Positions 25,209-34,251 are shown, counted from the first letter of the stretch. The stretch is DNA of 64,000 bases from Dokdonella sp. (GCA_016712865.1 JADJQH010000001.1:62001-126000); one strand, 5' to 3'. Made by a program: numbers and translations. Notes: generated by a model not told the origin, from the sequence alone.

Positions 25209-25399
25209 TCAGAGCGGGCTTTCTCGTGCTTTGGGGCCTTCCTGTGAATCGATGAGTTTGCATGGCCGACCGATCTTGAGTGGGCCAACGGTGCGGCCGA
25301 GTTGGGCTTCGATGACTTGGCGGAAGCGATCGGGGCCGTACAGATGTTGGCGATGCAGGGGTCAATACCGGGAAGGTCGAGGCGGGCCAAGCGAGGCAA
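25209..25399 (-). pseudogene. RAYT (REP-associated tyrosine transposase) remnant
   Basis: The minus strand holds the two ends of a RAYT transposase with the middle deleted. The first codons (TTG at 25399) give the family N-terminus PRLARLDLPGI. After a junction near 25360 the reading continues in another frame with the C-terminal stretch HLYGPDRFRQVIEAQ and LGRTVGPLKIGRPCK, ending at a stop inside a GGGTCAGAG repeat. The catalytic HUH and Tyr regions are gone, so it cannot act. RAYTs spread REP palindromes, which are abundant in this window; a working copy must be elsewhere if spread continues. Confidence 0.75.
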
Positions 25400-25441
25400 T
25401 TGCGATTCCGTATTGGCGTGTAATGACCCAGCAGTTCCGGA

Positions 25442-26071
25442 TTAGGGAACAAGCTCACCAGCTGCGGCTCTTAGCGACGCAACCGAATTCTGCATGACGC
25501 TGACACCGTTCCATTGGTGAGAATAGAGGAACCTGCCTGGCGTGAGGCCTCGCCTCTGAGTGCGTGCCAAGGAAAACGGGGCTGCGCCAACAAGAGAAAT
25601 AAAGCTGTCCCATGCGCGGTCTGACTTGTGCGCGATGGCGTTACGAATTCTCTTGAGTTGAGCGATATCGGTGCCCTGAGGCAGCGGGTTAACGAACCGG
25701 TGCCCAGCGCCTAAAAACTCGTTGGCCCTTTTGACCACATTGTTGTAATCAGACCACTCGACAAACTTATCAGGATGATCGGGGTGGTTAAGGATTAGCT
25801 CTGCCAAACGATGCGGGGCCTTCTTTGTTCGGAATTTCTTTACGTCTGAGATGAGCACGCTGTTGGGCGATGCCGACAAATCAAGCCACAGTAGTTGACG
25901 AAGGAACCCCTCCCAGTAGGTCCATGCGCTGAGAAACAGCCCCTCAGTTAGCTTGTGAACATCTGGAAACGAAAGAACTCCGCCTCGACCGACCTGTGCC
26001 GTAATCTTTGTGTAGGCGGAATCAATATGTGCCAGGGAACTGAGGTATCTGTCGCGCGCGCTTGTCGGCAC
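25442..26071 (-). CDS. HEPN-domain protein (RiboL-PSP/MAE-like), possible RNase
   Basis: This 209-residue soluble protein has the HEPN signature KRIRNAIAHKSDRAW at about residues 140-154 (R-N-x3-H), the RNase active site in many toxins and phage-defence proteins. The N-terminal half (LTEGLFLSAWTYWEGFLRQLLW) resembles the long helices of RiboL-PSP or MAE_28990-like HEPN proteins. It has a GTG start with a good GAGGAGAG site. No antitoxin of the MNT type is next to it. Its place, next to a RAYT remnant and two toxin-antitoxin loci, fits an accessory or defence role, but that is inference. Confidence 0.68.
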   Translation of the reverse strand: MPTSARDRYLSSLAHIDSAYTKITAQVGRGGVLSFPDVHKLTEGLFLSAWTYWEGFLRQLLWLDLSASPNSVLISDVKKFRTKKAPHRLAELILNHPDHPDKFVEWSDYNNVVKRANEFLGAGHRFVNPLPQGTDIAQLKRIRNAIAHKSDRAWDSFISLVGAAPFSLARTQRRGLTPGRFLYSHQWNGVSVMQNSVASLRAAAGELVP

Positions 26072-26298
26072 TTCAATCTCTCCTCTTGTTGCCTAACTAC
26101 TATTCGGCCCCACAGTGGGACCTATTCCCGCAGCCTAACATGGAAATTCGGGGGTGCCACTCGGAATGGAACCCTTTGAAATCATGCCCTTGGAGTGGAT
26201 GTGCGACCTGATCCGTCGGACTGATCACGGGATGGCTTTTTCGGAAGCGCATGTGGTGTCAACGGTCAGCGGCAGTGCAATTTCGCACGCGTGAATCC
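26072..26298. other. Intergenic region, no gene seen
   Basis: These 227 bases between mfd and the HEPN gene hold no supported gene or repeat. The HEPN promoter is probably here. Confidence 0.5.
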
Positions 26299-29200
26299 TC
26301 AGTGCGCCACGCTGGTTTTGGCCAGCGCCGCAATAATCTCCCCCGCCACTCGAATCCGCTCCGCCACGCCTTCCAATTGCAGCTTGATGCGCAGCTTGTC
26401 CTGACCGTCCAGCGCATAGACCTTGGGCAGGGTCTGGATCATGCGGATGATGGTGGCGGGGTCGATGTTGGGTTTGGGACGGAACAGGATGCGGCCACCG
26501 TTGGCGCCGAGTTCGAGTTTGCGGATGCCGAGTGGGGTGGCGCGCAGTTTGAGTTGGGTGACGGCAAACAGGTTCTTCACCGCATCGGGCAGCAAGCCGA
26601 AGCGGTCAACCATTTCCACTTGCAGGTCGCGCAGGGCGTCATCGTCAGCTGCGCTTGCGATGCGTTTGTACAGGGTGAGGCGGGCGTTGACGTCGGGCAG
26701 GTAGTCGTCGGGAATCAGTGCGGCCAGATGCAGTTCGATTTCCGCTTCATGGCTGCTGCCAAGCTCGAAGTCGGGCACCTGTCCGGTTTTCAGTGCACGC
26801 ACGGCACGGTCGAGCATGTCGCGGTACATGGCAAAGCCGACTTCCTCGATCTGGCCGGATTGCTGTTCGCCCAGCAGTTCACCGGCGCCGCGAATCTCCA
26901 GATCATGCGTGGCGAGGGTGAAGCCGGCGCCGAGGTCTTCCAGTGAGGCCAGCGCTTCCAGTCTCTTTTCCGCGTCGCTGCTGATGGAGCGCGTGTCCGG
27001 CACGATGAGGAAGGCATAGGCGCGGTGATGCGAGCGCCCGACGCGGCCGCGCAACTGGTGCAACTGGGCCAGACCAAACTTGTCGGCGCGGTTGATGACG
27101 ATGGTGTTGGCGGATGGCACGTCGATGCCGGATTCGATGATGGTGGTGCACACCATCACGTTGAAGCGCTGCCGGTAGAAATCGAGCATGACTTGTTCCA
27201 GCTCGCGTTCCGGCATCTGGCCGTGGGCGATGCGCACGCGTGCTTCCGGCACCAGCGATTCCAGTTCGCGCGCGGTCTTTTCGATGGTGTCCACTTCGTT
27301 GTGCAGGAAATACACCTGGCCGCCGCGTTGCAGTTCGCGCTGGAAGGCTTCGCGGATCAGGGCCGGATCCCAGGCACCGATGAAGGTCTTGACCGCGAGG
27401 CGATGCGCTGGCGGCGTGGCGATGATGGACAGGTCACGCAGCCCGGCCATGGCCATGTTGAGGGTGCGCGGGATGGGCGTTGCGGTGAGGGTAAGCAGAT
27501 CTACCTCGGCGCGCAGCTTCTTCAACTGCTCCTTCTGGCGCACGCCAAAACGTTGTTCCTCATCGACGATCAGCAGGCCGAGGTCCTTGAACTTCACATC
27601 GGGCTGCAGCAGCTTGTGGGTGCCGATCATGATGTCGATCTGGCCGTCGGCCAGCTTGGCCAAGGCATCCGCGGTTTCCTTTTTCGACTTGAAGCGTGAC
27701 AGCACTTCGACGCGGATCGGCCAGTCGGCGAGACGGTCACGGAAATTCTGGTAGTGCTGCTGGGCGAGCAGAGTGGTGGGGGCAAGCACGCCGACCTGCT
27801 TGCCGGCGATGGCGGCAACGAACGCCGCACGCAAGGCCACTTCGGTCTTGCCGAAACCCACATCGCCGCAGACCACGCGATCCATGGGGCGCGGCTGCGA
27901 GAGATCACCGATCACCGATTCGATGGCCTGCAACTGGTCGGGGGTTTCCTCGAACTGGAAGGCCGATGCGAACTGCTCGTACATCAGGCGGTCGACCGGC
28001 AACGCGGTGCCGCTTCGTGCTTCGCGCTGCGCATAGATGGCGAGCAATTCCGCCGCCACATCGCGCACCTTCTCGGCCGCGCGGCGCTTGGCGCGCTCCC
28101 AGGCATCGCCGCCCAGGGAATGCAGTGGTGCAAGTTCGGGTGACGTGCCCGAGTAGCGGCTGACCAGATGCAACTGCGCCACCGGCACGTACAACTTGTC
28201 GCCCTTGGCGTATTCGATGGCGAGAAATTCGCCGTCGCTGCCGCCAACATCGAGTTTGAGCAGGCCCTGGTAACGTCCGACACCGTGATCGATATGCACG
28301 ATGGGCGAGCCGATGGCCAGCTCCGACAGATCGCGGATGACGGCTTCCGGATCGCGTGCGGCTCGCTTGCGGCGTCGGCCTTGCTGCGCGCGTTCGCCCA
28401 GCAGTTCGTGTTCGGTGAGCAGGCACAGGGCTGGTTGGTTCAGCGCAAAGCCCTGCTCCAGTGCGGCCACGGTGATGGCAAGGCGCGATCCTGCCTCGGC
28501 GTGGGAGAAATCCTGCCACGAGCCCACCGTCTCAATCTTCATGCCGGCTGCGGCAATCTGTTCAATCAGCGCTTCGCGGCGACCGGCCGACTCGGTGGCG
28601 ATCAAAACGCGGCCCGGATAGCTGGCGACAAAGCGGGAGAGTTCGGCTGCGGGTGCTTCGTCCTTGCGGTTGATCGGCAACGAGGGCGCAGGCTGCGTGC
28701 CGAGGTCCACGGCGCGTTCATCACTGCCGCGGGCGACCAGATCGATGCGCGAGCGCAGGTTCAGCTGTTCACGCACCTGATCTGGGGAAAGGTACAGCTC
28801 GGCGACGGGAAGGATGGGGCGTTCGATGTCGTGCGCGCGCTGCTCGTAGCGATCCATGGCCTGCCGGTGAAACTGCTGCGCGGCATCCAGGGCACCTTCG
28901 CAGACCACGAACACGGCGTTGTCGGCCAGATACTCGAACAGCGATTCGGTCGGGCCGAACACGCTGCCGGCAAAGAACATCGGCAGGTAATACTCGATGC
29001 CGGCGGGAGCGGTGCCTTCCTTGATGTCCTGGTACAGCGGGCAGCGGCGTGGATCGATCGGGAAGCGTTCGCGCAGCGCATTGCGGAAGCTGCGTGCGGT
29101 TTCCTCGGTGAGCGGAAATTCGCGCGCAGGCAACAGGCGCACGCGCTCGACCTTCTGCGCCGAGCGCTGGGTTTCCGGATCAAAGGTGCGGATGGAGTCG

Positions 29201-29778
29201 ATTTCCTCATCCAGGAGTTCAATGCGATAGGGCTCCGCGCTGCCCATCGGAAAGATGTCGACGATGGCGCCGCGCACGGCAAAGTCGCCGGGTTCGAACA
29301 CCTGCGGAACATGGCGGTAGCCGGATGCAATCAGGCGCTGGGATTCTTCGTCCAGCTTGAAGCGCTGGCGGTTTTCCAGCACCAGACTGGAACCACCGAT
29401 GTAGCTGCGCGGTGCCAGGCGCTGCATGAGCGTGGCCACCGGCACCACCAGCACGCCACGCTTGAGCGAGGGCAGGCGGTACAGGGTTGCCACGCGCTGC
29501 GAGAGGATGTCCGGATGCGGCGCGAACAGGTCGTAGGGCAGGGTTTCCCAATCGGGAAATTGCAGCACTTCCAGATCGGAACCGGCAAATGCGCCTATCG
29601 CGGTTTCCAGCGCGTGCGCGGCATGGGTGTCGTGCGTGATCACCACCAGCGGACCATCGTGGCGGTCGGCCGCTTCAGCCAGGGCCAGGCCGAGCGCGGA
29701 ACCGTGCGGGGTAATCCATTGGCGACGCTGCCTGGCGCTGCCCGGCAATGGGGTGTCAATCAGAAAGGCTTGGGTCAT
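26299..29778 (-). CDS. mfd: Transcription-repair coupling factor
   Basis: Mfd removes RNA polymerase stalled at DNA damage and brings in UvrA. The 1159-residue protein has the usual length (1148 in E. coli). From the N-terminus it has UvrB-like domains, a CarD-like polymerase-binding domain (GSPIVHIDHGVGRYQG, about 495-510), and helicase motifs: Walker A GDVGFGKTEVALRA at about 638, DEEQRFGV at about 735 and TATPIPRTLNMA. A C-terminal TRCF domain follows. I start at ATG 29778 (MTQAFLID); the TTG four codons upstream is less likely. Confidence 0.96.
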   Translation of the reverse strand: MTQAFLIDTPLPGSARQRRQWITPHGSALGLALAEAADRHDGPLVVITHDTHAAHALETAIGAFAGSDLEVLQFPDWETLPYDLFAPHPDILSQRVATLYRLPSLKRGVLVVPVATLMQRLAPRSYIGGSSLVLENRQRFKLDEESQRLIASGYRHVPQVFEPGDFAVRGAIVDIFPMGSAEPYRIELLDEEIDSIRTFDPETQRSAQKVERVRLLPAREFPLTEETARSFRNALRERFPIDPRRCPLYQDIKEGTAPAGIEYYLPMFFAGSVFGPTESLFEYLADNAVFVVCEGALDAAQQFHRQAMDRYEQRAHDIERPILPVAELYLSPDQVREQLNLRSRIDLVARGSDERAVDLGTQPAPSLPINRKDEAPAAELSRFVASYPGRVLIATESAGRREALIEQIAAAGMKIETVGSWQDFSHAEAGSRLAITVAALEQGFALNQPALCLLTEHELLGERAQQGRRRKRAARDPEAVIRDLSELAIGSPIVHIDHGVGRYQGLLKLDVGGSDGEFLAIEYAKGDKLYVPVAQLHLVSRYSGTSPELAPLHSLGGDAWERAKRRAAEKVRDVAAELLAIYAQREARSGTALPVDRLMYEQFASAFQFEETPDQLQAIESVIGDLSQPRPMDRVVCGDVGFGKTEVALRAAFVAAIAGKQVGVLAPTTLLAQQHYQNFRDRLADWPIRVEVLSRFKSKKETADALAKLADGQIDIMIGTHKLLQPDVKFKDLGLLIVDEEQRFGVRQKEQLKKLRAEVDLLTLTATPIPRTLNMAMAGLRDLSIIATPPAHRLAVKTFIGAWDPALIREAFQRELQRGGQVYFLHNEVDTIEKTARELESLVPEARVRIAHGQMPERELEQVMLDFYRQRFNVMVCTTIIESGIDVPSANTIVINRADKFGLAQLHQLRGRVGRSHHRAYAFLIVPDTRSISSDAEKRLEALASLEDLGAGFTLATHDLEIRGAGELLGEQQSGQIEEVGFAMYRDMLDRAVRALKTGQVPDFELGSSHEAEIELHLAALIPDDYLPDVNARLTLYKRIASAADDDALRDLQVEMVDRFGLLPDAVKNLFAVTQLKLRATPLGIRKLELGANGGRILFRPKPNIDPATIIRMIQTLPKVYALDGQDKLRIKLQLEGVAERIRVAGEIIAALAKTSVAH

Positions 29779-30114
29779 CAGTCTCGACAAACGGAAACAG
29801 CGCCGGATGCGACGTGCGCCCAGCGCGGGGCGCGCAGTTTAGCGTGGCCTTGTGGATGCGTGTCGAAAAGACGCCGGGTCCCGGACATCGCTGCGCGATT
29901 CCGGAATGTGCGGCTGACGAGGGAAGGCCCGACCAACCCAGGTTTTCGTCACCCCGGCAAACGCCGGGGTCCATTTTGCCCTTGCTCCCCTTGAAGCAGA
30001 TCACGATGGGTTTCGGATTGACCAGCCCTTCGGCTGTTGTTGAAGCGCCTCGCCGGAATGACAGAGATGGAGCAATCGGGGCCTATTCCGCGTTGCCTTG
30101 GCCGGATACGCACG
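29779..30114. repeat. Gene-free stretch with a CCCCGGCAAACGCCGGGG hairpin repeat
   Basis: No gene is supported between mfd and the heptosyltransferase array. A perfect short palindrome, CCCCGGCAAACGCCGGGG, lies at about 29953-29970, flanked by GTCA and TCCA as in the common GTCAnnCCGGC repeat. A partial reversed copy (GCCGGAATGACA) is at 30053-30064. Confidence 0.65.
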
Positions 30115-30389
30115 GTAGGAGCCCCGAAAAGGGGGCAAGCCCCTTCAGGGGCGATTGGTTGGCGTCTCGAAAAGGTTCGCGCCTGAAGGCGCTCCTACAA
30201 AAGGCTCGCACCTGAAGGCGCTCCTACAAAAGGCTCGCCCCTGAAGGGGCTCCTACAAAAGGTTCGCGCCTGAACGCGCTCGTACAAAAGGCTCGCCCCT
30301 GAAGGGGCTCCTACAAAAGCTCGCGCCTGAAAACGCTCCTACAAAAGGTTCGCGGCTGAAGGGGCTTACCCCCTTTTCGGGGCTCCTAC
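30115..30389. repeat. REP cluster: six 29-bp tandem units inside inverted outer arms
   Basis: The left outer arm (30115-30154) is identical to the REP at 19892. The right arm (about 30350-30389, ending CCCCCTTTTCGGGGCTCCTAC) is its inverted form. Between them are tandem 29-base units, AAAAGGCTCGCCCCTGAAGGGGCTCCTAC and variants, starting at 30170, 30199, 30228, 30257, 30286 and 30315 (the sixth is 28 bases). Each unit is a hairpin. The heptosyltransferase stop codon lies inside the right arm. There are no spacers, so it is not a CRISPR. Confidence 0.92.
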
Positions 30390-31466
30390 ACCCGGGTCTG
30401 TCGAAAGGTGTTGGTCAAATGCAATCAGGCGCTCGATGACATCCTCGACTTCAATCAAGTCCATCACGCCCTTGTATTCGAGCTTGGTACCCCAAGCCAG
30501 TTTTTCGGCAGGCTTCTTGCGGTACTTGCGCGCGGCGGCATCGTAGCGATCCACGCACCACTGCCGATCCGAGTACGGGCCGGAGCGATGCGGGTTGCTG
30601 GCCGCATGCAGGCCGAGTACCGGCGTACCCACCGCATTGGCCATGTGCATGGGACCGGAATCCGGCGCCAGCACGAGGTCGGCGCGTTGCAGCAAGGCCA
30701 GCAGTTGCTTGAGCGTGTCCTTGCCGGTCAGGTCGATGCAATGCGTCTGCATGTGGCCAAGTATCTCGTTGGCGAATTCGCGCTCGAACTCGCTGGGCCC
30801 GCCGCACAGGACGACACGCCAGCCCAGCTCATGGGTGGCGTAGTCGGCCACCGCCGCGTAGCGCTCGGGACGCCAGTTGCGCAGCCGATGGCTGGAAGTG
30901 GGGCTGATCAGCAGGATGCGCTTGTCGGCGGGCAGGTGCTGGCGGGCGAATTCGCGGGCTTCCTCGGGAATGGGGATATCCCAACGCACCTGCTCCTGCA
31001 CCAGACCCAGAGGCTCCAGGAAGCTGCCCATGGCATCCAGCACGTGTTCGCCGCTGCGCGCAGGGATCCGGCAATTGATGAACAGGCCGTGCAGGTCCTT
31101 GGAACGCGCACGGTCGTAGCCGATGCGCAACGGCGACTTGACCAGCACACTGAGCAGGTTCGAGCGCAGCGCCACCTGCATGTGCAGCAGGGCGCAGAAC
31201 TTCCGTCCGGCGAGCTTTTCGCGCACGGTGCGGAACCCTTCGCGTTTGGCCGACTTGTCGAACACGATGAACTCGACGCCGGGCAAGTCGCCGACCACCT
31301 TGTGTTCGAGTTTTCCGATCAGCCAGGTGATGTGCGTCTGCGGCCAGGCGGCCTGCAGGGTGCGAACCAGCGGAACCACATGGGTCACATCGCCAATCGC
31401 CGAGGTGCGCAGGATGCACAGCGCTTCCGGTGCGGACAGGGATTCGTCAGGATTCTTCTTGCGCAT
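30366..31466 (-). CDS. Glycosyltransferase family 9, heptosyltransferase-like
   Basis: This 366-residue protein is a GT-B heptosyltransferase of the WaaC/WaaF kind, which adds heptose to the LPS inner core at the inner membrane. The N-terminal half has LCILRTSAIGDVTHVVPLV, the family signature. The donor-binding C-terminal half has SPTSSHRLRNW and LVLAPDSGPMHMANAVGTP. The divergent neighbour is the Kdo kinase gene, which also acts on the inner core. The last eight residues (GVGAPKRG) and the stop are encoded by a REP element, so the original C-terminus has been altered. The start at 31466 gives MRKKNPDES. Confidence 0.88.
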   Translation of the reverse strand: MRKKNPDESLSAPEALCILRTSAIGDVTHVVPLVRTLQAAWPQTHITWLIGKLEHKVVGDLPGVEFIVFDKSAKREGFRTVREKLAGRKFCALLHMQVALRSNLLSVLVKSPLRIGYDRARSKDLHGLFINCRIPARSGEHVLDAMGSFLEPLGLVQEQVRWDIPIPEEAREFARQHLPADKRILLISPTSSHRLRNWRPERYAAVADYATHELGWRVVLCGGPSEFEREFANEILGHMQTHCIDLTGKDTLKQLLALLQRADLVLAPDSGPMHMANAVGTPVLGLHAASNPHRSGPYSDRQWCVDRYDAAARKYRKKPAEKLAWGTKLEYKGVMDLIEVEDVIERLIAFDQHLSTDPGVGAPKRG

Positions 31467-31629
31467 CCGGTTGAAGGTTCCGCTTGGATCGGGGCCGGGG
31501 ACAAAGGTTAGCCGAGTGTCGGCACATTGGGGCGGGCCGCCGCACAATCAATCCGCCAGCCTCGCAGGGCACGCCTGGAGTATCCGGGCTAAACTTTACA
31601 GCCATGCGACTCGCCGGGCCGGCAGCATC

Positions 31630-32370
31630 ATGATCAAGCCGAAAATCCAACCGATGCCGGACGGCGCCATCCTGTTCGATTCCGACCTGCTGGCCACGGC
31701 GGATGCACGCTGGTTCGACGCCGACGGTATCGACGGTGCGCGCCAACAAGCAGGGCGCGGCTCGGTGGTGTTTTTCGATGCACCGTTCGGCGCCTGCGTG
31801 CTGCGTCATTTCCAGCGTGGCGGATTGATTGCCCGTCTGCTCAAGGACACGTATTTCTTCACCGGCCGCAAGCGCACCCGCGGATTTCGCGAGTTCACGC
31901 TGCTTGCGGAGTTGCACAATGCGGGCTTGTCGGTGCCGGCGCCGGTCATGGCGCGCTATGTGCGCCGTGGTTTGCGCTACCGCGCGGACCTGATCACCCG
32001 CCAGATTCCGGGCGCGCAGACCCTGGCCGAGCGACTCAAGGCCGGCACCCTGGATGCGGTCATCGCTACCCGAACCGGACGCATGCTTGCCGCGTTCCAT
32101 GCCTGGGGTGTCTGGCATGCGGATCTCAATGCGCACAATCTGCTGGTTGATGGCAGCGGCCAGGTCTGGTTGATCGATTTTGATCGCTGTCGCAAGCGCA
32201 AACCGGCCATGTTCTGGCAGCAGGCCAACCTGGATCGGCTGCTGCGCTCCTTCCGCAAGTTGCAAGCCCAGCGCCACATGGCGGATTTCGAGGACGTGTT
32301 CTGGCACTCGCTGCTGGCCGCTTACCATCGCAATCTGGCAGAGCGCTATTCGCGCGGGGAACGCGCATGA
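31630..32370 (+). CDS. kdkA: 3-deoxy-D-manno-octulosonic acid (Kdo) kinase
   Basis: KdkA phosphorylates Kdo in lipid A-Kdo at the inner membrane. The 246-residue protein has a small kinase fold. FRHFQRGGLIARLLKDTYFF-type residues (LRHFQRGGLIARLLKDTY) are the KdkA signature, the catalytic loop is HADLNAHNLLVD, and the metal site is IDFDRCR. Bacteria with this enzyme usually have a single phosphorylated Kdo, as in Haemophilus and Xanthomonas. The stop overlaps the next gene by ATGA. It is divergent from the heptosyltransferase. Confidence 0.9.
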   Translation: MIKPKIQPMPDGAILFDSDLLATADARWFDADGIDGARQQAGRGSVVFFDAPFGACVLRHFQRGGLIARLLKDTYFFTGRKRTRGFREFTLLAELHNAGLSVPAPVMARYVRRGLRYRADLITRQIPGAQTLAERLKAGTLDAVIATRTGRMLAAFHAWGVWHADLNAHNLLVDGSGQVWLIDFDRCRKRKPAMFWQQANLDRLLRSFRKLQAQRHMADFEDVFWHSLLAAYHRNLAERYSRGERA

Positions 32371-33137
32371 ACCTGGCCTTGCGTTTTCTCGGCGTCGGCA
32401 ATGCCCAGGCCGTTGCACTGGGTTCGGCATGCGCGGTGATCGAGCGTGACGGTTCGCCCCTGCTGATGATCGATTGCGGTCCCGATGCGCTGACCGCCTT
32501 TCTTGAACGTTATCAATCCGCACCGTCCGCACTGTTTCTCACCCACGCGCACATGGACCATGTGGGTGGACTTGAACGCCTGTTTTTCAAGACTTGGTTC
32601 GATGGCGAGCGTCGCGGCAAATTGCGCGTGTACGCGCACGCGGCATTGATTCCGGTCTTGCAGTCGCGGGTGGCGGATTATCCGGAAGTGCTGGCCGAAG
32701 GCGGTGCAAATTTCTGGGATGCCTTTCAGTTGATTCCGGTTTCACGCGGCTTCTGGCACGAGGGCTTGTGGTTCGATGTTTTCCCCACCCGCCATCACGC
32801 GCCGATGACGTCGTTTGGCCTGGCCTTGCGTGGCAGCGTGGTGTGGACGGGGGATACGCGCCCGCTTCCCGAGGCCCTGTCGGCCGTGGCCGCAGCCGGT
32901 GAGTTGGTCGCCCATGATTGCGTGCTGCAAGGAAACCCCTCGCACAGCGGGGTGGATGACATCGAACGCGAGTATCCGGCTGCATTGCGCGAGCGGCTGG
33001 TGCTCTACCACTACGGATCGCCCGAGGAGGCCGATGCGCTGCGTGGGCGGGGCTATCGGGTCGCTGAGCGCGGCGAAGGCATTGCCTTGGCAAATCCACA
33101 TGCCGAGGCGGTGCTGGCCAGCCGGAGTTGCGGCTGA
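32367..33137 (+). CDS. Metallo-beta-lactamase-fold hydrolase
   Basis: This 256-residue cytoplasmic protein has the MBL zinc site THAHMDHVGG (HxHxDH), further ligand His residues in FPTRHHAPMTSFG, and Asp in VWTGDTRPLPE. It belongs to the broad RNase Z/PhnP-like group, so the substrate could be an RNA, a cyclic phosphodiester or a small ester. It is coupled by ATGA to kdkA upstream and shares its last base with moaA downstream, so it sits in one transcript with both. Confidence 0.85.
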   Translation: MNLALRFLGVGNAQAVALGSACAVIERDGSPLLMIDCGPDALTAFLERYQSAPSALFLTHAHMDHVGGLERLFFKTWFDGERRGKLRVYAHAALIPVLQSRVADYPEVLAEGGANFWDAFQLIPVSRGFWHEGLWFDVFPTRHHAPMTSFGLALRGSVVWTGDTRPLPEALSAVAAAGELVAHDCVLQGNPSHSGVDDIEREYPAALRERLVLYHYGSPEEADALRGRGYRVAERGEGIALANPHAEAVLASRSCG

Positions 33138-34180
33138 TGGCGGGGTCGATTCCGCTCAAGGTGGAAACCTTGCCCTTGCTCGACCGGCGCCGGCGGGTGC
33201 TCAGCGACCTGCGCATTTCCGTGATCGATCGCTGCAACTTTCGCTGTCCCTATTGCATGCCGGAGGGAAACTACCCGCTGGATCACGCATTTCTGGAAAA
33301 AGCCGAGCGCATGCGCTTCGAGGAAATCGAGCGTCTGGCGCGAATCTTCGTGGGCCTGGGTGTGCGCAAGATCCGCCTGACCGGTGGCGAGCCCCTGCTG
33401 CGACGCGAGTTGCCCAAGCTGGTTGCCGGGCTTGCAGGCATCGAGTCGCTGGAAGACCTGGCGCTCACCAGCAATGGCAGCCTGTTGCCGCGCATGGCCG
33501 CGGATCTGCACACCGCAGGTCTGAAGCGCATCACCCTGAGCATGGATTCGCTCGATCCGCAGACGTATCGGGAAATGTCCGGCGGGCGCGGTGATGTGGC
33601 CGATCTGCATGCCGCCATCGCCGCTGCGGTCGATGCGGGATTCGCCACGCTCAAGCTCAACGTGGTGGTCATGCGCGGGATCAATGACCATCAGGTTGCG
33701 GACATGGTTGCCCATTTCCGCGGCAGTGGCCACGTGCTGCGTTTCATCGAATACATGGATGTCGGCACCTGCAACGGCTGGAAGCCGGAGTTGGTCGTAC
33801 CCAGTGCCGAATTGCGGGAGCGGATCGGGCAGCGCTGGCCGCTACGCGCACTGCCGGCCACGCATGCCGGTGAAGTTGCAGAGCGCTGGCAGCTTGTCGA
33901 TGGCAGTGCCGAAATCGGATTCATCAGTTCGGTGAGTGAACCGTTCTGCGGCGATTGCACGCGCGCGCGCTTGTCCGCCGATGGCAGGCTCTACACCTGC
34001 CTGTTCGCCAGCACCGGCCATGACCTGCTCGGGCCGATGCGCGCCGGTGCGACGGATGCCGAACTGGCCAATCGGATTTCGGCAGTGTGGTCATCCCGCG
34101 ATGATCGCTACAGCGAGATTCGAAATGCGGCCAGCGGCCTCGCTCGCCAACGGGTGGAGATGTACGAGATCGGCGGCTGA
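33137..34180 (+). CDS. moaA: GTP 3',8-cyclase (molybdenum cofactor)
   Basis: MoaA is a radical SAM enzyme that starts molybdenum cofactor synthesis from GTP with MoaC. The 347-residue protein has the SAM cluster motif CNFRCPYC near residue 33, the GGEP motif (LTGGEPLLR), a second cluster motif in FCGDCTRARLSADGRLYTCLF, and the required C-terminal GG (YEIGG). The ATG at 33137 overlaps the stop of the MBL gene by one base. Genes moaC, moaD and moaE follow. Confidence 0.96.
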   Translation: MAGSIPLKVETLPLLDRRRRVLSDLRISVIDRCNFRCPYCMPEGNYPLDHAFLEKAERMRFEEIERLARIFVGLGVRKIRLTGGEPLLRRELPKLVAGLAGIESLEDLALTSNGSLLPRMAADLHTAGLKRITLSMDSLDPQTYREMSGGRGDVADLHAAIAAAVDAGFATLKLNVVVMRGINDHQVADMVAHFRGSGHVLRFIEYMDVGTCNGWKPELVVPSAELRERIGQRWPLRALPATHAGEVAERWQLVDGSAEIGFISSVSEPFCGDCTRARLSADGRLYTCLFASTGHDLLGPMRAGATDAELANRISAVWSSRDDRYSEIRNAASGLARQRVEMYEIGG

Positions 34181-34251
34181 TGGGTGCCATGGATGACAGG
34201 GCGTGCAGCGCCCCGTAGAGTCCGGTTTCCTTTTCACCACGAATCCGCGAT

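Noticed and set aside
28168-29994. Open frame of 608 codons on the plus strand
   Set aside because: It is antisense to mfd, whose helicase motifs are clear, and has no recognisable domain.
30170-30342. Possible CRISPR array with 29-base repeats
   Set aside because: The units abut each other without spacers and are hairpins of a known REP type.
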